A DNA stretch of 64,000 nt from assembly GCF_003286085.1 (NCBI RefSeq), contig NW_020825321.1:1240001-1304000 (forward strand), in the 5' to 3' direction. The stretch is from Drosophila persimilis (Eukaryota; Arthropoda; Insecta; Diptera; Drosophilidae). Both the position numbers and the translations under genes were made by a program. This document shows, piece after piece, positions 40,192 to 50,892 of the stretch. The notes beneath the pieces are model-generated. The model was not told the DNA's origin and made no database searches. It saw nothing but the letters and a program-made list of their open reading frames with translations. Positions within the stretch are counted from its first letter, which is position 1, and each line of letters begins with the position of its first letter.

Positions 40192-42030
40192 GATTCAATG
40201 ATCTTGTATTCCATCGTCCCTTATCCGCACACCTTGTTTCCTACCACCCAATGCTCCTGGATCAGGACTACGTCGTTGATTACGTTGATTTGAAGGATCC
40301 TTAGGGCCATCTTCAAGGTCCTCCATCACTGTAATGTCTGCGTCCGAGTCGTCTGAGACCCTCTCTCGGCTCATTGATTGCAAGTCAAGCAATAGCTTCG
40401 TCTGCGAAGAGAAGCCTTCTTGGTCTGGCTCCAGCTCGTCGTCAGGCGCTTCGATCTCCGCAGCGACATCCTGCATGTCTGGGTTGACGACAGGAAGCGC
40501 CGCGGCCGCCGCGTCCGCTTTATACACCTTAATGGTGACCGAGCTGAAGCCGAAGTTTAGCTCGCCTTTTGCTGCCTCTATCGGGGCCAGCGACTCTTTT
40601 TTGAGGACGAGCACTGCCTGGTTAGTCGGCCCTTGAGTCATCTCAACCTTGGCTACCTTCCAGTCCGAGGTCGGTAGGCCTGGGTTGCACCTCTGCAACA
40701 TCTTGAGGATGCGCTCTGGCTCTTTGAAAGTGGCCGGCACCCAGATTCTCGCCCTCGGTCATCTGGGCACCTCGATTCAGTCGACTGCGACGAGTATCCC
40801 ACCCCATATCCTTGCAGACTGGCGGTGGTCCTGGGTTTCTGTCGAGGAGGTCGAAGCAGCGGTCGGCCAGTGCCGCTTCCACCCACTTCCACTGACTCCT
40901 TGGAATTCTTCCCTCTGCGCTGCCTTTGTTCGAGGACGCCAATTAGCGTCCTGTCCTTGGCAATCTGCGCAAAAGAGACATTTGACAGCACTGTGGATCG
41001 CTTTGCTACCGGTCCCGGTGTCTGCTGCGAGCGCTGCCTCTTGGCTTGGGGAGCCACCTTTATCTATTCTAAGGTGAACTCCGGGAGCACAGCCGAAGCC
41101 CATTCCACTTTCTTCAGCCAGTCGGCTGATGCGCTGGCTTCGTTGCTGGCGTGTTGCCGACGGAGTATGTTCCCTGCACTCCTCTTTTCGGCATAGGTGT
41201 AGCGTTTGGCATGGGCGCTTGTCGACGGCAAGTCAACCCCCTCCGCTTTACCAGAAGATCGGGCAGCCGCAGTATTGCTTAGCTTTCCTTCCAAGGTGTC
41301 AGCTTCGGGAATTTCCTTGCCACCCATTCCGGATTCGGGATGGGACCCCCTCGGGTTCGCACAGGCACCTTCCACCTTACAGGTATTCCCTACTGTAGAG
41401 CCTGGGTTAGGGTTAGGCCTTTGGGCCACTACCTTTCCGTGCTTGGGATTGCTCCCAGCTGGCATTTGGTGAGTGCCGCACTCATTTGTTTTTTTTTGTG
41501 TGATTTTTTTTGTTAACATTTTTGTTTTTGTACATCTTGTTCCCACGAGAGGCAGAGAAAGGGAAAGGTCAGCCCGGGCAGAGATCCACGTTGCACGGGT
41601 AAGGCATCATTAGAACAGGGGGCTGCCAAGTCCCTGAGCCCTCCGTTAGCGACTGGGCTAATTTTTATACCGGGCCCCCAGCCAGGCTGACTCTCGGCAC
41701 GTGTCGATTAACACACTTAGTCCGGCCCGGTGTGAGGTGGGTGTGGGGGTTGGGATGTGGGTAGGTATTGTGTAGGGATGGGAGTGTGTGAGCTACTTAT
41801 TGAGGCGGCACCACAAGCGCATCGTCAGTGCTGCTACCTAGCTAACACCCGCTGGCTGTCCGGGACTGCTTATTTCGGTACTCTCCCGTGAGGGAAGCCC
41901 GCTTATTCGCAGCTGACCTACCGTGGTAGACCGTTCGCTATCCGCAACCCGCGACCCATCCGGTGGCCTCAGCTAGGCCCCCTTTGAGCTACCTCACGAG
42001 CTCATCAGACCAGATACCCTTGCATGCGAT
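40192..42030 (-). mobile_element. LOA-1 element, 5' part (ORF2 start, ORF1, 5' UTR)
   Basis: Continues 24,968-27,520 beyond the Ty3 insertion; both flanks carry GATT. ORF1 lies at 40,195-41,546. The ORF2 start (codons reading EYKII) is at about 40,200-40,215. From 41,547 to about 42,030 is a GC-rich 5' UTR with 'ttcccacgag', also found upstream of the second LOA-type ORF1 at 61,085. The 5' end is approximate. Confidence 0.75.
40195..41546 (-). pseudogene. LOA-type ORF1 protein, broken
   Basis: Three frame segments: 41,064-41,546 (basic, Lys/Thr/Ser-rich start ending at a stop), 40,653-41,057 (same frame after that stop; SNVSFAQIAKDRTLIG) and 40,195-40,740 (another frame; TFKEPERILKMLQRCNP, DWKVAKVEMTQGP, LVLKKESL). 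The last block closely resembles the ORF1 at 60,270 (CNPHLPTADWKMAKAEE), an RNA-binding-like domain of LOA/Bilbo ORF1. One stop and one frameshift disable it. Confidence 0.75.
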
Positions 42031-44116
42031 CATGCCTTATTTTTTGTTAGTTAGATTCCCAATTGCTCACATGTACCTTGCGGGTTTGAATACTCAAAAG
42101 TTATTATTCGTAGATAAACATAATGAAACATACTTATAGTTAGGGATTGGTTCTTGAATAAACTTAATTTACGCATGACGTGCTAAAATCATTTTGTGTT
42201 GGACCCGCACCAGAACTGAAGCTGCAGACCCTTACCGGAATGGTTTTGGGTGGGATCTCTTACAATAAATAGCAAACAAGAGATCATGGTAGGGTGCGCG
42301 TACACGCAGCTTTACGCATGCAGCCCAAGACCGAACATTGCCTAGTACCCACCCCGCTCTGGCTGTAGGTTTTTTCCTATCGCATTACCAGTCTCTTTTT
42401 TCCGCTGTACTGAGGTTACCCATTCCCCAAACCCCCATTCCTTTGTACGCGAACTTTCGTATTTATTGGTAAAAAATGAGAAAACCTATAACCCAACCTA
42501 GCCGACCAGAGAAAAGCCGAAAGCAAGCGCGCACTCCGCACGGTTATGCTAACACCTCTCATGGGTTGTATGTTACAATGGCGATACATAACGTCTTGCG
42601 GGCTAACATTTCGTGCCCCACAGGAATTGCAAAAAAAACGAAAGTATGGAAACGAACGCTACTTCACCAATGTTACAATAAAATTTGTAACGTAATGTAA
42701 AGTAAAGCGAAAGCGCACGTATTTCATTTAGAGAACAATTCGATTGACGGCCATGACGAAAAAATAATTAATTACAGACGGACCGAATTGCCCATGACCT
42801 ATTGCAAGCGAGAAGACGAATGAATGCCGATAGACGAAGAGCGTTAACAGCTCTGGCTGTTGCTAAGCCGAGTACGAGCGATACATAAAGAGATAGAGCA
42901 CGAGAGAACTACAAGAGTTCGTACTGGTGGACGGCGCCACACCCAGCCTTCTATGAATAAACTTTCTCCTCCGGCATGAAGCCACTGTGGACCTTAGCGC
43001 GGACATGCTTAGATTTGGGGTACAGTGCCATTACATGTTAAAACTTCATCGGGAAAAAAACCTGCTTTACTTAACAGAGACAACACGCATCAAACCTCTT
43101 AGCGAATCGCGTTCTTGCGCACTTGTAAGGCCACTACATCAAGTAGTCTGGTATTGTAGATAGTACCCTTGACACCCTAGCTGTTCAGGTCACTAAATTC
43201 AACGACCAAGAAAATCGTGTGGGACGAGCTGGATGCGGTTGCGCATCGCGAACGCCGCCTGAGAAGCTGATGCATAGGTACTGAAAGATGGTTGCCAAAA
43301 ACGCAGACGAACCGGGGAACAACATAGCAACAACTGCAATCAAGAAAGAATGCATTAAAAAGACTATTAGCAGTAATGCGTAGAAAGAGAGTGATACGTC
43401 CCATGGTCCCATACAGTGGGAAGTGTCCGGAAAGTGAGTCGTTGTCTGAAACTCCAATCAGATCGAATGGGCCCCCCACCTTAATTCGTAGTCATTCCAA
43501 CGCACCACCAACGATACACGTCAAATTACTCGTTAATTACAAAGGACCTATTTCCAATTTATTCGGCCATGAGGCTCGACTATAGGAAGGAGATAAGTTA
43601 GGTTGGTAGGGATGCTCGACCGCAATTGAGGTCACTCGAGGGCATTGTGATTGCCCCCACTTATCATGTGATGGTGCCTCTAATTAGGTAAGTTTCTTAA
43701 GCCACCACGAGGACTCTATAAAGACGCCAAGTTGCCCCAGCGGCATGGTCATCAGGCTGTCGAGGTCCTCTAAGCCTCCTTCAAGAATACGGTGCCGCCT
43801 TCCCATAAGTGCAGGATAGCCGCAGATAGCTGCTGGACACTCTCTTTATCCTCCTCGTTCATGCAGATGCGGCCAAAGTCATGGTGGGGAAGGTCGTATC
43901 TCGTGGTCATTACAGTCGGACATTAATGCGGACAGAGCCTGTGTGCCCTCGTTCTAGCATGGCTCTTCATCTACGAGACACTGTCTTGGGACCCACTGTT
44001 TCGCGAACGAATCTGTTTGTGGTCTTGCAGGATACTAAGTCCGATTACTTGAAGAACCGTTCGGCTAGTAGTCTCGCTTCACTTGTCTGAGTGTCGTTTC
44101 ACCACTGACGCATCTT
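42031..44116. other. Unassigned interval
   Basis: 2.1 kb without a supported gene. 42,729-42,905 repeats the unit at 22,245-22,445. A minus-strand frame at 43,185-43,457 has a hydrophobic stretch (YALLLIVFLMHSFLIAVVAM) that might be an env membrane anchor, but nothing else supports it. 43,600-44,116 is likely decayed non-LTR sequence leading into the RT scrap at 44,117. Confidence 0.4.
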
Positions 44117-44242
44117 TTATTTTCGTGAGAACATCACCAGTTTGGTTTTTATAGTGTTCATCCTTAGGCCGTTTTGGCCTAGAAGTTCTGGAAGTTCACT
44201 GGTTGTGGACGGGAACTTTCCCGTTACCAGTATCACTAGATG
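44117..44242 (-). pseudogene. LOA-type RT scrap after motif C
   Basis: A 41-codon minus-strand frame reads HLVILVTGKFPSTTSEL and later GLRMNTIKTKLVMFSRK, the block that follows the YxDD box in LOA-type RT (compare LGLNPSKTKLVLFTKK in LOA-1). It ends at a stop. Too short to be functional; it lies 29 bp from a DINE-1-like insertion. Confidence 0.65.
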
Positions 44243-44270
44243 ACCTGGTATACTGCACTCCCCAGCTAAA

Positions 44271-45379
44271 AACGAGGGGGAACGTTGTGAGTTGCTGCGG
44301 ACACCGCAACTCTACGGTAATACCCGATACTAAGTCAGTATGGCTCTCCTCCGGCAGACGCCGCTAATATTAAGCGACACCACAAAGAGTGCGTGCGAGA
44401 GAGACAGAAAATCAGTCTGAGCTGACGTCACGGGCGCTACGTAGCCACTGCAAATTGATTTGTTTCCTTTGGCTATAAAAATGCTCTGATCGTATCCAGA
44501 TTCAGCAATCTGATAGATATGGTCGTTTTCTATGATTCTGCGTTTTTAGTTTTTTCGTATCCTCAATATTGTGGATGCAACAGATTTTCGTCTTTTGTGG
44601 GGGCGGAAGGGGGTGCGGCGAAATTCCGAGATATACGTTTTATAGTGAGATCTAACAGGAGTACGGACACTAAATTTGGTTACTCTAGCCTTAATAGTCC
44701 CTGAGATTTGTGAATATCCCCAGATTTGCATCCTTTGCGGGGGCGGAAGGGGGTGTGGCGAAATTTTGAAACAAACTCGTCTCGGTCTGATATATTAGGA
44801 GTGTGGATACCAAATTTGGTTGCTCTAGCTTTTATAGTCTCTGAGATCTAGGCGCTAATGTTTTACTCTATGCAAAGCCGCCTATGCTACGTGTGTGTTA
44901 GAGAGAGACAGGGCGAGAAAAAATGAAATTGTTTTCTTGATGCTGGCTATAATAATAATACGATCCAATTCAGATTCTGCAGTCTAAAAGATATGGTCAT
45001 TCTCTACGATTCTGCGTTTTTGGTTTTATCGTATCTTTAAAAATGTGGATGCCACAGATTTTCGTCCTTTGTGGGGGCGGAAGTGGGCGGGGGAAAGCTT
45101 TGAAATATACTTGTAGCAGTGACATATCATAGAAGTCTGGATCCAAAACATCGTTGCTCTAGCTCTTATAGTCTTTGAGCACTAGGCGCTGAAGGGGACG
45201 GACAGACGGACAGACGGACGGACGGACAGACAGACAGGGCTCAATCGACTCGGCTATTGATGCTGATCAAGAATATATATACTTTATAGGGTCGGAAACG
45301 ATTCCTTCTGGACGTTACACACATCCACTTTTACCACAAATCTAATATACCCCAATACTCATTTTGAGTATCGGGTATA
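44271..45379 (-). mobile_element. DINE-1/INE-1-like element (copy 3)
   Basis: Full-length reverse copy from aacgaggggg to gagtatcgggtata with hairpin, inner inverted repeat, four 'gggggcgg' blocks and a GACA/GACG microsatellite at 45,199-45,236. Diverged from copy 2 around 44,840-44,900. Confidence 0.85.
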
Positions 45380-45741
45380 AAAACGAAAAAAAATTCCGTC
45401 TGGCTACTGTACGTGCTGTGAAGTAATTTTTTTTTTTTTTTTCTTTGGACGTTGACATGCAATGACTGCATCTATCAAGAGGCGATGCAATTACTGCACC
45501 GTCAAGTGGCCCGTGTGACACCAGCAGAAGGCTGTTACGCGCGGATCCCAGGCAAAACGCAGCCCTCCTCCCGCCCAACCGACCGAGGGGCGCTGCCGCA
45601 TGACGCGCGGTGCGTAGCCGAACCAAACGCGAGCATGCAGGAAAGATAGATATTAGACTAACATTCGAGGAAAATTAGCACTAAACTTATTAAGAAATTA
45701 AGCATGCAATATAATACAAAATACAAGTACCACTACAATTA

Positions 45742-47271
45742 CTAATTACTAGAAAGGTGTGTAAGGATTAGTAATTTAATAAGAGGAAGAGAATTAGTGG
45801 AGGATATAATATGGTAGAGGGAATTATAATCCGAGCATAAGACCCTAAACGGTTCATGCAAGGAATAATTCGATCTACAAAGTGGAAGGAACAACGGTAT
45901 AAAGTTTCTAGTCAGTCTAATAGGAATCGTGAAGTTTATGCGGCTCAACAGATCAGGGCTGTCTATGTCACCCCTGATCAAGTTGTGCATAAATATCACA
46001 CCAAGCATTTTTCTACGGTTAACTAAGGATGGGAGGTTTACTAATAATAGTCTACTAGAGTAAGATGGGAGTCTTACACCCGCATCCCAGTTAATGCCCC
46101 GCAGAGCAAAGAGTAAAAAGTTTTTCTGTACTGAGTCTATACGGTCCTGGTGTACTTTGTACTGAGGGCACCATACACAGGAGCCGTATTCTAAGATCGG
46201 ACGAACAAGCGAGGTATAGAGAGTCTTTGTTATATAGGGGTCGTCAAATTCCTTTGACCACCTCTTTATAAACCCAAGCACGCCCATGGCCTTATTTACC
46301 ATGGTAGAAATGTGTTCGGAAAACTTTAACTTGGGATCTAACATAACACCCAGATCATCCACCAGGGTAATTCTCTCAAGAGAACCCCCAAATAGGGTGT
46401 AGGGAGCCAACAAAGGGTTAGAACGATGAAATGTCATAACTTTGCATTTCGAGGCATTAAGGTGTAACAAGTTTGCACAACACCATGACTGAAAGCTATT
46501 GAGATCGGATTGCAAGCGAGAATGAAATGAAATGTCCTTGTACTGGACACAGAGTTTAACATCATCCGCATACATAAGTACTCGAGAGTATGTTATTACT
46601 GAAGGCAAGTCATTAATAAAGAGTGTGAAGAGTAAGGGGCCTAGATGGCTGCCCTGTGGTACTCCCGAAGAAACCTTTACTGGTAAAGAGAGGGAGTTTT
46701 TGAAGAGGACTCTTTGAGACCTAGAACAAAGATAGCTAGAAATCCATCTCAGGAGGTTGGGCGGAAACCCTAAAAGGTCAAGTTTATGTGCTAAAAGGGA
46801 ATGGTTTACAGAGTCGAATGCTTTACTAAAGTCGGTGTAAATAACATCCGTCTGTAAGTTACCTTGAAAGCCTTTAATAATGAAAGAGGTAAACTCTAAC
46901 AAGTTCGTGGTGGTTGATCGCCGCCTTATAAATCCATGCTGAGTTGGAGATATAAGTGACTTGCAGAGATGTTGCAAGTGCGGAGTTAAAACCTTCTCAA
47001 ACAATTTGGGAATAGCGGATAACTTTGCTATACCTCTATAATTTTTTGCATCAGACTTGCTACCTTTTTTATGGAGAGGAATTATAAACGATTCCTTCCA
47101 GATTGGGGGGAAGCAAGAGGAATCAATGGACAGGGTGAATAGTTTAAGCAATGGTCCACACAGAGCTTCGGCGCAGTACCTGAGTACACAACCTGGAACC
47201 CCGTCTGGACCCGGTGAAAACACCGGCTTAACTAGTCGAAGATCTTGAAGTAGGGAATATTCATTTAACAA
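45742..47271 (-). CDS. CR1-like ORF2, reverse transcriptase half
   Basis: 509 codons with all RT motifs: GPDGVPG, LHKKGSKSDAKNYRGI, motif A YTDFSKAFDSVNH, motif B SGVPQGSHLGPLLF, motif C MYADDVKL (YADD at 46,561-46,572), DDLGVMLDPKLKFS and the C-terminal LVRPILEYGSCVW block. It is the same protein end as copies A-C. It is cut from the endonuclease by the frameshift near 47,300. Non-LTR RTs of this group lack RNase H, as here. It would prime on nicked target DNA. Confidence 0.9.
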   Translation of the reverse strand: MLNEYSLLQDLRLVKPVFSPGPDGVPGCVLRYCAEALCGPLLKLFTLSIDSSCFPPIWKESFIIPLHKKGSKSDAKNYRGIAKLSAIPKLFEKVLTPHLQHLCKSLISPTQHGFIRRRSTTTNLLEFTSFIIKGFQGNLQTDVIYTDFSKAFDSVNHSLLAHKLDLLGFPPNLLRWISSYLCSRSQRVLFKNSLSLPVKVSSGVPQGSHLGPLLFTLFINDLPSVITYSRVLMYADDVKLCVQYKDISFHSRLQSDLNSFQSWCCANLLHLNASKCKVMTFHRSNPLLAPYTLFGGSLERITLVDDLGVMLDPKLKFSEHISTMVNKAMGVLGFIKRWSKEFDDPYITKTLYTSLVRPILEYGSCVWCPQYKVHQDRIDSVQKNFLLFALRGINWDAGVRLPSYSSRLLLVNLPSLVNRRKMLGVIFMHNLIRGDIDSPDLLSRINFTIPIRLTRNFIPLFLPLCRSNYSLHEPFRVLCSDYNSLYHIISSTNSLPLIKLLILTHLSSN

Positions 47272-48659
47272 GGGACTGAAAATGCCGTTCGACCTCGGTA
47301 ATCTAGTTGACCAGAGTAGCGTTCCTCAGAATAGGTGGTTTGGAAAAACTGGGCAAAAAGATCGGCAATTGCCTGATCATTATTTGCCGACGTATTACAA
47401 AATGATAGCGAGGATGGGTGTGCGGACGTTCTACGCTTACTGTTTACGAAGCAGTAAAACTGTTTAGGGTCCTGAGAAAAACGTATCCTGCAACGAGATA
47501 GGTAGTTCTTATAGCATTGAGCATTAAGAACTGAAAAGTTTGACCGAGCTATTACATAACGAGAGTGAGAAGTAGGAGAACCCACTTCTTGAAATTTTTT
47601 ATAAAGTCTTGATTTTAAGTTTTTTAGACTGGATAACTCTTTGGTAAACCAAAGGGGTTTTCCAGATCTAGTCGGACAAGAAAGCGGGACACAAGAATCA
47701 AAAAATGTGCCAAGAGCATTGTAAAAAATGTTTGTGGCTTTTGTGACATCAGTGCACAAGTACAAAGCGGACCAATCAAAATCCCTAATTAGGTTATTAA
47801 GCTTCGCAAACTCGGCTTTACGAAAGCAGCGGACACGTTCAGGTAGTCTACTCGACCGATCCAATACAGTTGGTCCTATGTCTAGCGACACCTCGAAAGT
47901 AGGGTGGTAGGCGTCTTCAGGTATAGTGAGCGGAAGGGCTCGGGTTAACAACACTATGGTCGGATCCGATACAAGGCATAGATCAAGCAATCGACCCAAG
48001 GAATTTTTCACATGATTGACTTGAGACAGGGACAGGTCAAGCAAGCCGTCAACAAAGTCATGTCGTGACATGGGCACTAGGATACTAGACTCGTTTACCG
48101 AAGACCAAACAGTTCCTGGCAAGTTGAAGTCACCAAGAACTATCATACGATCTTTATCAGATAGCGAGGAAGCAACAGCGGTTAAAGCGGACAAGTGCTG
48201 CTCATGAATTGAAATATCCGAAGAAGGTGGGATATACGAGCAAGTAATGAATATAGCGAAAGCGGGAAGAATCAGTTTTACACACAGGAATTCCAGTTCC
48301 TGTTGAACTTGGACTGTGAAGTGTTCTGACCTGAAGTAAGAGTCCACTGCAATTAGAACCCCTCCTGCACGTCGAGACGAACGGTCCTTTCTAAAAGTTG
48401 TGTACCGACCTGCCAAAACCTCGGAACTAAGAATGTCCGGCTTTAACCAGGTTTCAGTAAACACAATAACGTGGGAAGCAAATGCAACACTATCCCGGAA
48501 AAGAATGCTGAGCTTACTACGCAAGCCTCTTACATTCTGATAGGTTACTAAAAGAGAAGTTCGTTTTTTGGAAAGGTTGGAGCAAGACGGGAAGTTGAGG
48601 AAGAGGAAATTGAGGTTGAGGGTGGCACGCTGGAAAGATTTGGAAGCGATATGGGGGGC
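47265..48659 (-). CDS. CR1-like ORF2, endonuclease half
   Basis: The frame opens at 48,659 without any ATG; recognisable protein begins at YQNVRGLRSKLS (~48,542), the usual start of the APE-type endonuclease. Motifs: VIVFTETWLKPD (catalytic Glu), RAGGVLIAVDS, VLGDFNLPG (Asp-Asn), YHPTFEV. The C-terminal part (SGKPLWFTKEL to FSVLNAQCYKNY) links to RT. It ends at a stop caused by the indel near 47,300. Its front overlaps ORF1 in the -1 frame. Confidence 0.85.
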   Translation of the reverse strand, partial: APHIASKSFQRATLNLNFLFLNFPSCSNLSKKRTSLLVTYQNVRGLRSKLSILFRDSVAFASHVIVFTETWLKPDILSSEVLAGRYTTFRKDRSSRRAGGVLIAVDSYFRSEHFTVQVQQELEFLCVKLILPAFAIFITCSYIPPSSDISIHEQHLSALTAVASSLSDKDRMIVLGDFNLPGTVWSSVNESSILVPMSRHDFVDGLLDLSLSQVNHVKNSLGRLLDLCLVSDPTIVLLTRALPLTIPEDAYHPTFEVSLDIGPTVLDRSSRLPERVRCFRKAEFAKLNNLIRDFDWSALYLCTDVTKATNIFYNALGTFFDSCVPLSCPTRSGKPLWFTKELSSLKNLKSRLYKKFQEVGSPTSHSRYVIARSNFSVLNAQCYKNYLSRCRIRFSQDPKQFYCFVNSKRRTSAHPSSLSFCNTSANNDQAIADLFAQFFQTTYSEERYSGQLDYRGRTAFSVPC

Positions 48660-49573
48660 CTATTCTTCTTCTTAGCCTTAAACTCCTTCACCACCAAATG
48701 CTCCGGCCAAAATTTGGTGGAGCAAATGGTGTCAAATTGAGTTGGGGAGATGCTTATCTTAAACGACGCTATCTCCCTGGCATAAGAGAAGTTAAATTTC
48801 TCCACCTTTAAACCCACGGCTTTTATTTTGCTTTGAATGAAAGCAGTTACATCATTAGATGTGAGGTCAGGGGCCAGCCGTGAAACAAAAACTTGTCGTT
48901 TTGGTGGGACTCCCACCAGTGGTTTAGTCACCGCAGGTCTAGTACCTGTGGTGGCAATATCCGGAGGTCCGGAACGTCTATTTACTGGTGGGATCGGGAT
49001 AGACGGGACAACTAGTGAACTTGCGGACACCACGGACACGGACGCAGCAGACGTACTTGGCTGCACATTCTCCGAGGCGATGAATTCGGCTACCGAATCT
49101 GCATCGCCAGCAGCTTTCGTTGCCTTTGGAGTGGCAAACGAGATCAACTGCTGCACACTTGGAGTGGTCGGAGTCAATTTTTCGGCGGCGCACGGCTGAG
49201 TGACGGTTGGCACTTGCAGGTCCCGCGGAGTGACCTTTTTGCGCCTCGGAGACTCATTCAGCAGTTTTAAACCGCTAAACTGAGCCTCCATGGCTAGGAG
49301 CCGATCGTATTGGTTTTTGAAACCAACGGTCAGCTCCTTAAAGCCACTCCGCGTCTGCCTCATGAAAGCCACCATGTCTTTCTCCACCGCACGGCATGCC
49401 TCGCAACTGTAATGCAAGCCATTACGTTTGGCTATGCCATCGCTCACGAGGCCAGAAAATCCCGCGCATTTTGCGTGGACTACGCTGTCGCAGAGCCAGC
49501 AGGGGACATTTGGCTGATCGTGAGTGATCTGCTTCTTGCAGGTTTTTTTGGCGCAGACCACAGCGAATTCCAT
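48548..49573 (-). CDS. CR1-like ORF1 with PHD-type zinc finger
   Basis: Start taken as the ATG at 49,573 (MEFAVVCAKKTC), since 25 upstream codons are Phe/Asn-rich and AT-biased like a UTR. About 341 residues. Residues 7-60 form a Cys/His array (CAKKTC, CWLC, HAKC, CEAC) of PHD type, known in ORF1 of CR1/L2-like elements and thought to bind nucleic acid or chromatin. A Ser/Thr/Pro-rich middle follows, then a PPKRQVFVSRLAPD ... VKEFKAKKKNRPP region like the RNA-binding end of such ORF1s. The frame is intact. It ends TFPKNELLF at 48,548. Confidence 0.82.
   Translation of the reverse strand: MEFAVVCAKKTCKKQITHDQPNVPCWLCDSVVHAKCAGFSGLVSDGIAKRNGLHYSCEACRAVEKDMVAFMRQTRSGFKELTVGFKNQYDRLLAMEAQFSGLKLLNESPRRKKVTPRDLQVPTVTQPCAAEKLTPTTPSVQQLISFATPKATKAAGDADSVAEFIASENVQPSTSAASVSVVSASSLVVPSIPIPPVNRRSGPPDIATTGTRPAVTKPLVGVPPKRQVFVSRLAPDLTSNDVTAFIQSKIKAVGLKVEKFNFSYAREIASFKISISPTQFDTICSTKFWPEHLVVKEFKAKKKNRPPISLPNLSSVPPSTSISSSSTSRLAPTFPKNELLF
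48563..48569 (-). promoter_or_regulatory. Candidate -1 frameshift heptamer between ORF1 and ORF2
   Basis: The minus strand reads CCA AAA AAC GAA in the ORF1 frame, i.e. A_AAA_AAC, the canonical X_XXY_YYZ slippery heptamer, five codons before the ORF1 stop (TAG at 48,548-48,550). A -1 slip enters exactly the ORF2 frame. ORF2 has no ATG between its upstream stop at 48,660 and the endonuclease motifs. Downstream RNA structure was not computed. Confidence 0.55.
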
Positions 49574-50189
49574 TTTATTTTTATTCAAATATTTTCTTAA
49601 GAAAATTTGCAAAGAAAAGTTAAAATCAAAAAAATTAAAAATTTCCAAAACAAATTGGTATCAGACCAATGTGCCAGACAACGCTCAAAGCGGAATTGGT
49701 AAGAAAAAAAAGAGAGCAGAGTGGAGAGCGGTTATAGCGAGAGCTACTAGGCAGAGAGCGCTATTGCTCAGAAAGTTGAAAGAGCGAGAGAGAAAGAACA
49801 GTTATTGAGGTTGAGGTGATAGCGAGAGAGTGATAAGACAACAAAAGCTACCAGACGAGAGCGGACTGCAATGCAATACTCACTCACTGCAACAACACAA
49901 CACAACACAAGCCGACGCCGAAAAATAAAAAGTTAAATAATATTTTAACACAAATCAAAAGGCATGCACTCGCGTAAATGAATAGGTTTCCAGATTGTTG
50001 TCTGGTTAGAAAGTATATTTAGAATTTAGTTAGGAAAACTCCGGCTGTTTATTCGAAACAAAAGGAAAAATGCGGAGCGCAAAACAAAAACACGTCTGAT
50101 CACTACGAAAGAGAACGATTGTTAATAATTCATTAACAATATAATAATAATAATTATAATGATATTTATTGATGCCACTTAAGGATATA

Positions 50190-50858
50190 GACAAAGGGAG
50201 GCAGTGGCTCGATGGAATAATGAAGAGAGAATATTATCTTAGTATTTAGGAACCCATTTTGTCAAATTTTATAGACAAATGTGTTTTCCCCATATCCGAG
50301 ATCACTTTCCAGCCAGACGGTAGCCCGACGCACACGGCTAAATTCGTGAAAAATCGTCCCAATAATTCGAGTTTTCACTTAATCCAGTGGCCTGCTGAAT
50401 AGTCCAGATCTAAATCCCATTGAAAATCGATGGGCTCTGTTTAAAAAACATTGGAAAAGTACGAGTCTGCACCAAAGGGATTGGGTGAGTCTTTGAGAGC
50501 GCGTGAGGTCGGAGTGGCGCATGATACCTTGCCAGCACCTACTAAATTTAGTCGAGAGTATGCCAATACTTATTCGGAATATGATAAAAGCTAACGCCCT
50601 TTGGAACAAATATTTTTAAAAAATTATTAAAGTAAACATTTTTGAAACGTGCAAAAGTGGATACATGCTCATTTTTTGAACAAATTAAAATCTCTTAAGG
50701 AAAAGGATATTTTTGAATTAAAATTGTTGTCTTTTTTCATTATCAATAAATTAATGAATCTTTAAAAAAAAAATCACAAGGATTGATTGATTTTTAAAGA
50801 TTTTACAGGCGCTTAAAGTGAAAAGTGATAAACATGTATCCACTCGTGCTCGCCACTG
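50190..50858 (+). mobile_element. Tc1-like DNA transposon, 3' part
   Basis: Transposase C-terminal sequence at 50,310-50,496 and a right terminal repeat ending catgtatccact...gctcgccactg at 50,858, followed by TA, the Tc1/mariner target. An inverted partner of part of the repeat (agtggatacatg, 50,656-50,667) lies inside. The left end is missing. Confidence 0.72.
50310..50496 (+). pseudogene. Tc1-like transposase C-terminus
   Basis: The frame from 50,310 reads QPDGSPTHTAKFVKN (second catalytic Asp block) to LIQWPAE and a stop; a one-base shift then gives SPDLNPIENRWALFK (the WPAQSPDLNPIEN signature with the catalytic Glu) up to a stop at 50,496. The frameshift and the missing N-terminal DNA-binding domain make it a pseudogene. 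Confidence 0.8.
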
Positions 50859-50890
50859 TACCCCAATACTCATTTTGAGTATCGGGTATA
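50859..50890 (-). mobile_element. DINE-1/INE-1-like terminus, 32 bp
   Basis: taccccaatactcattttga followed by gtatcgggtata is the reverse of the DINE-1 start. Only this tip remains. It begins with the TA shared with the Tc1-like end, so the Tc1-like element landed in the TA of this tip. Confidence 0.8.
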
Positions 50891-50892
50891 AA

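Larger units (their letters stand above)
45427..49960 (-). mobile_element. CR1-like non-LTR retrotransposon, near full length (copy D)
   Basis: Poly(A) tail (T run 45,427-45,443), 3' UTR 45,444-45,741, ORF2 RT 45,742-47,271, endonuclease 47,265-48,659, ORF1 48,548-49,573, 5' UTR to about 49,960. It is the only copy here with ORF1. A 10-nt length difference from copy C near 47,300 shifts the frame between endonuclease and RT, so ORF2 is broken once; the rest is open. The 5' end is estimated from where purine-rich leader sequence ends. CR1 or a close relative (L2-like) is the best clade guess. Confidence 0.88.

Noticed and set aside
43185..43479. Possible env C-terminal membrane anchor
   Set aside because: Only one hydrophobic stretch supports it; no env block or retroelement pol lies next to it.
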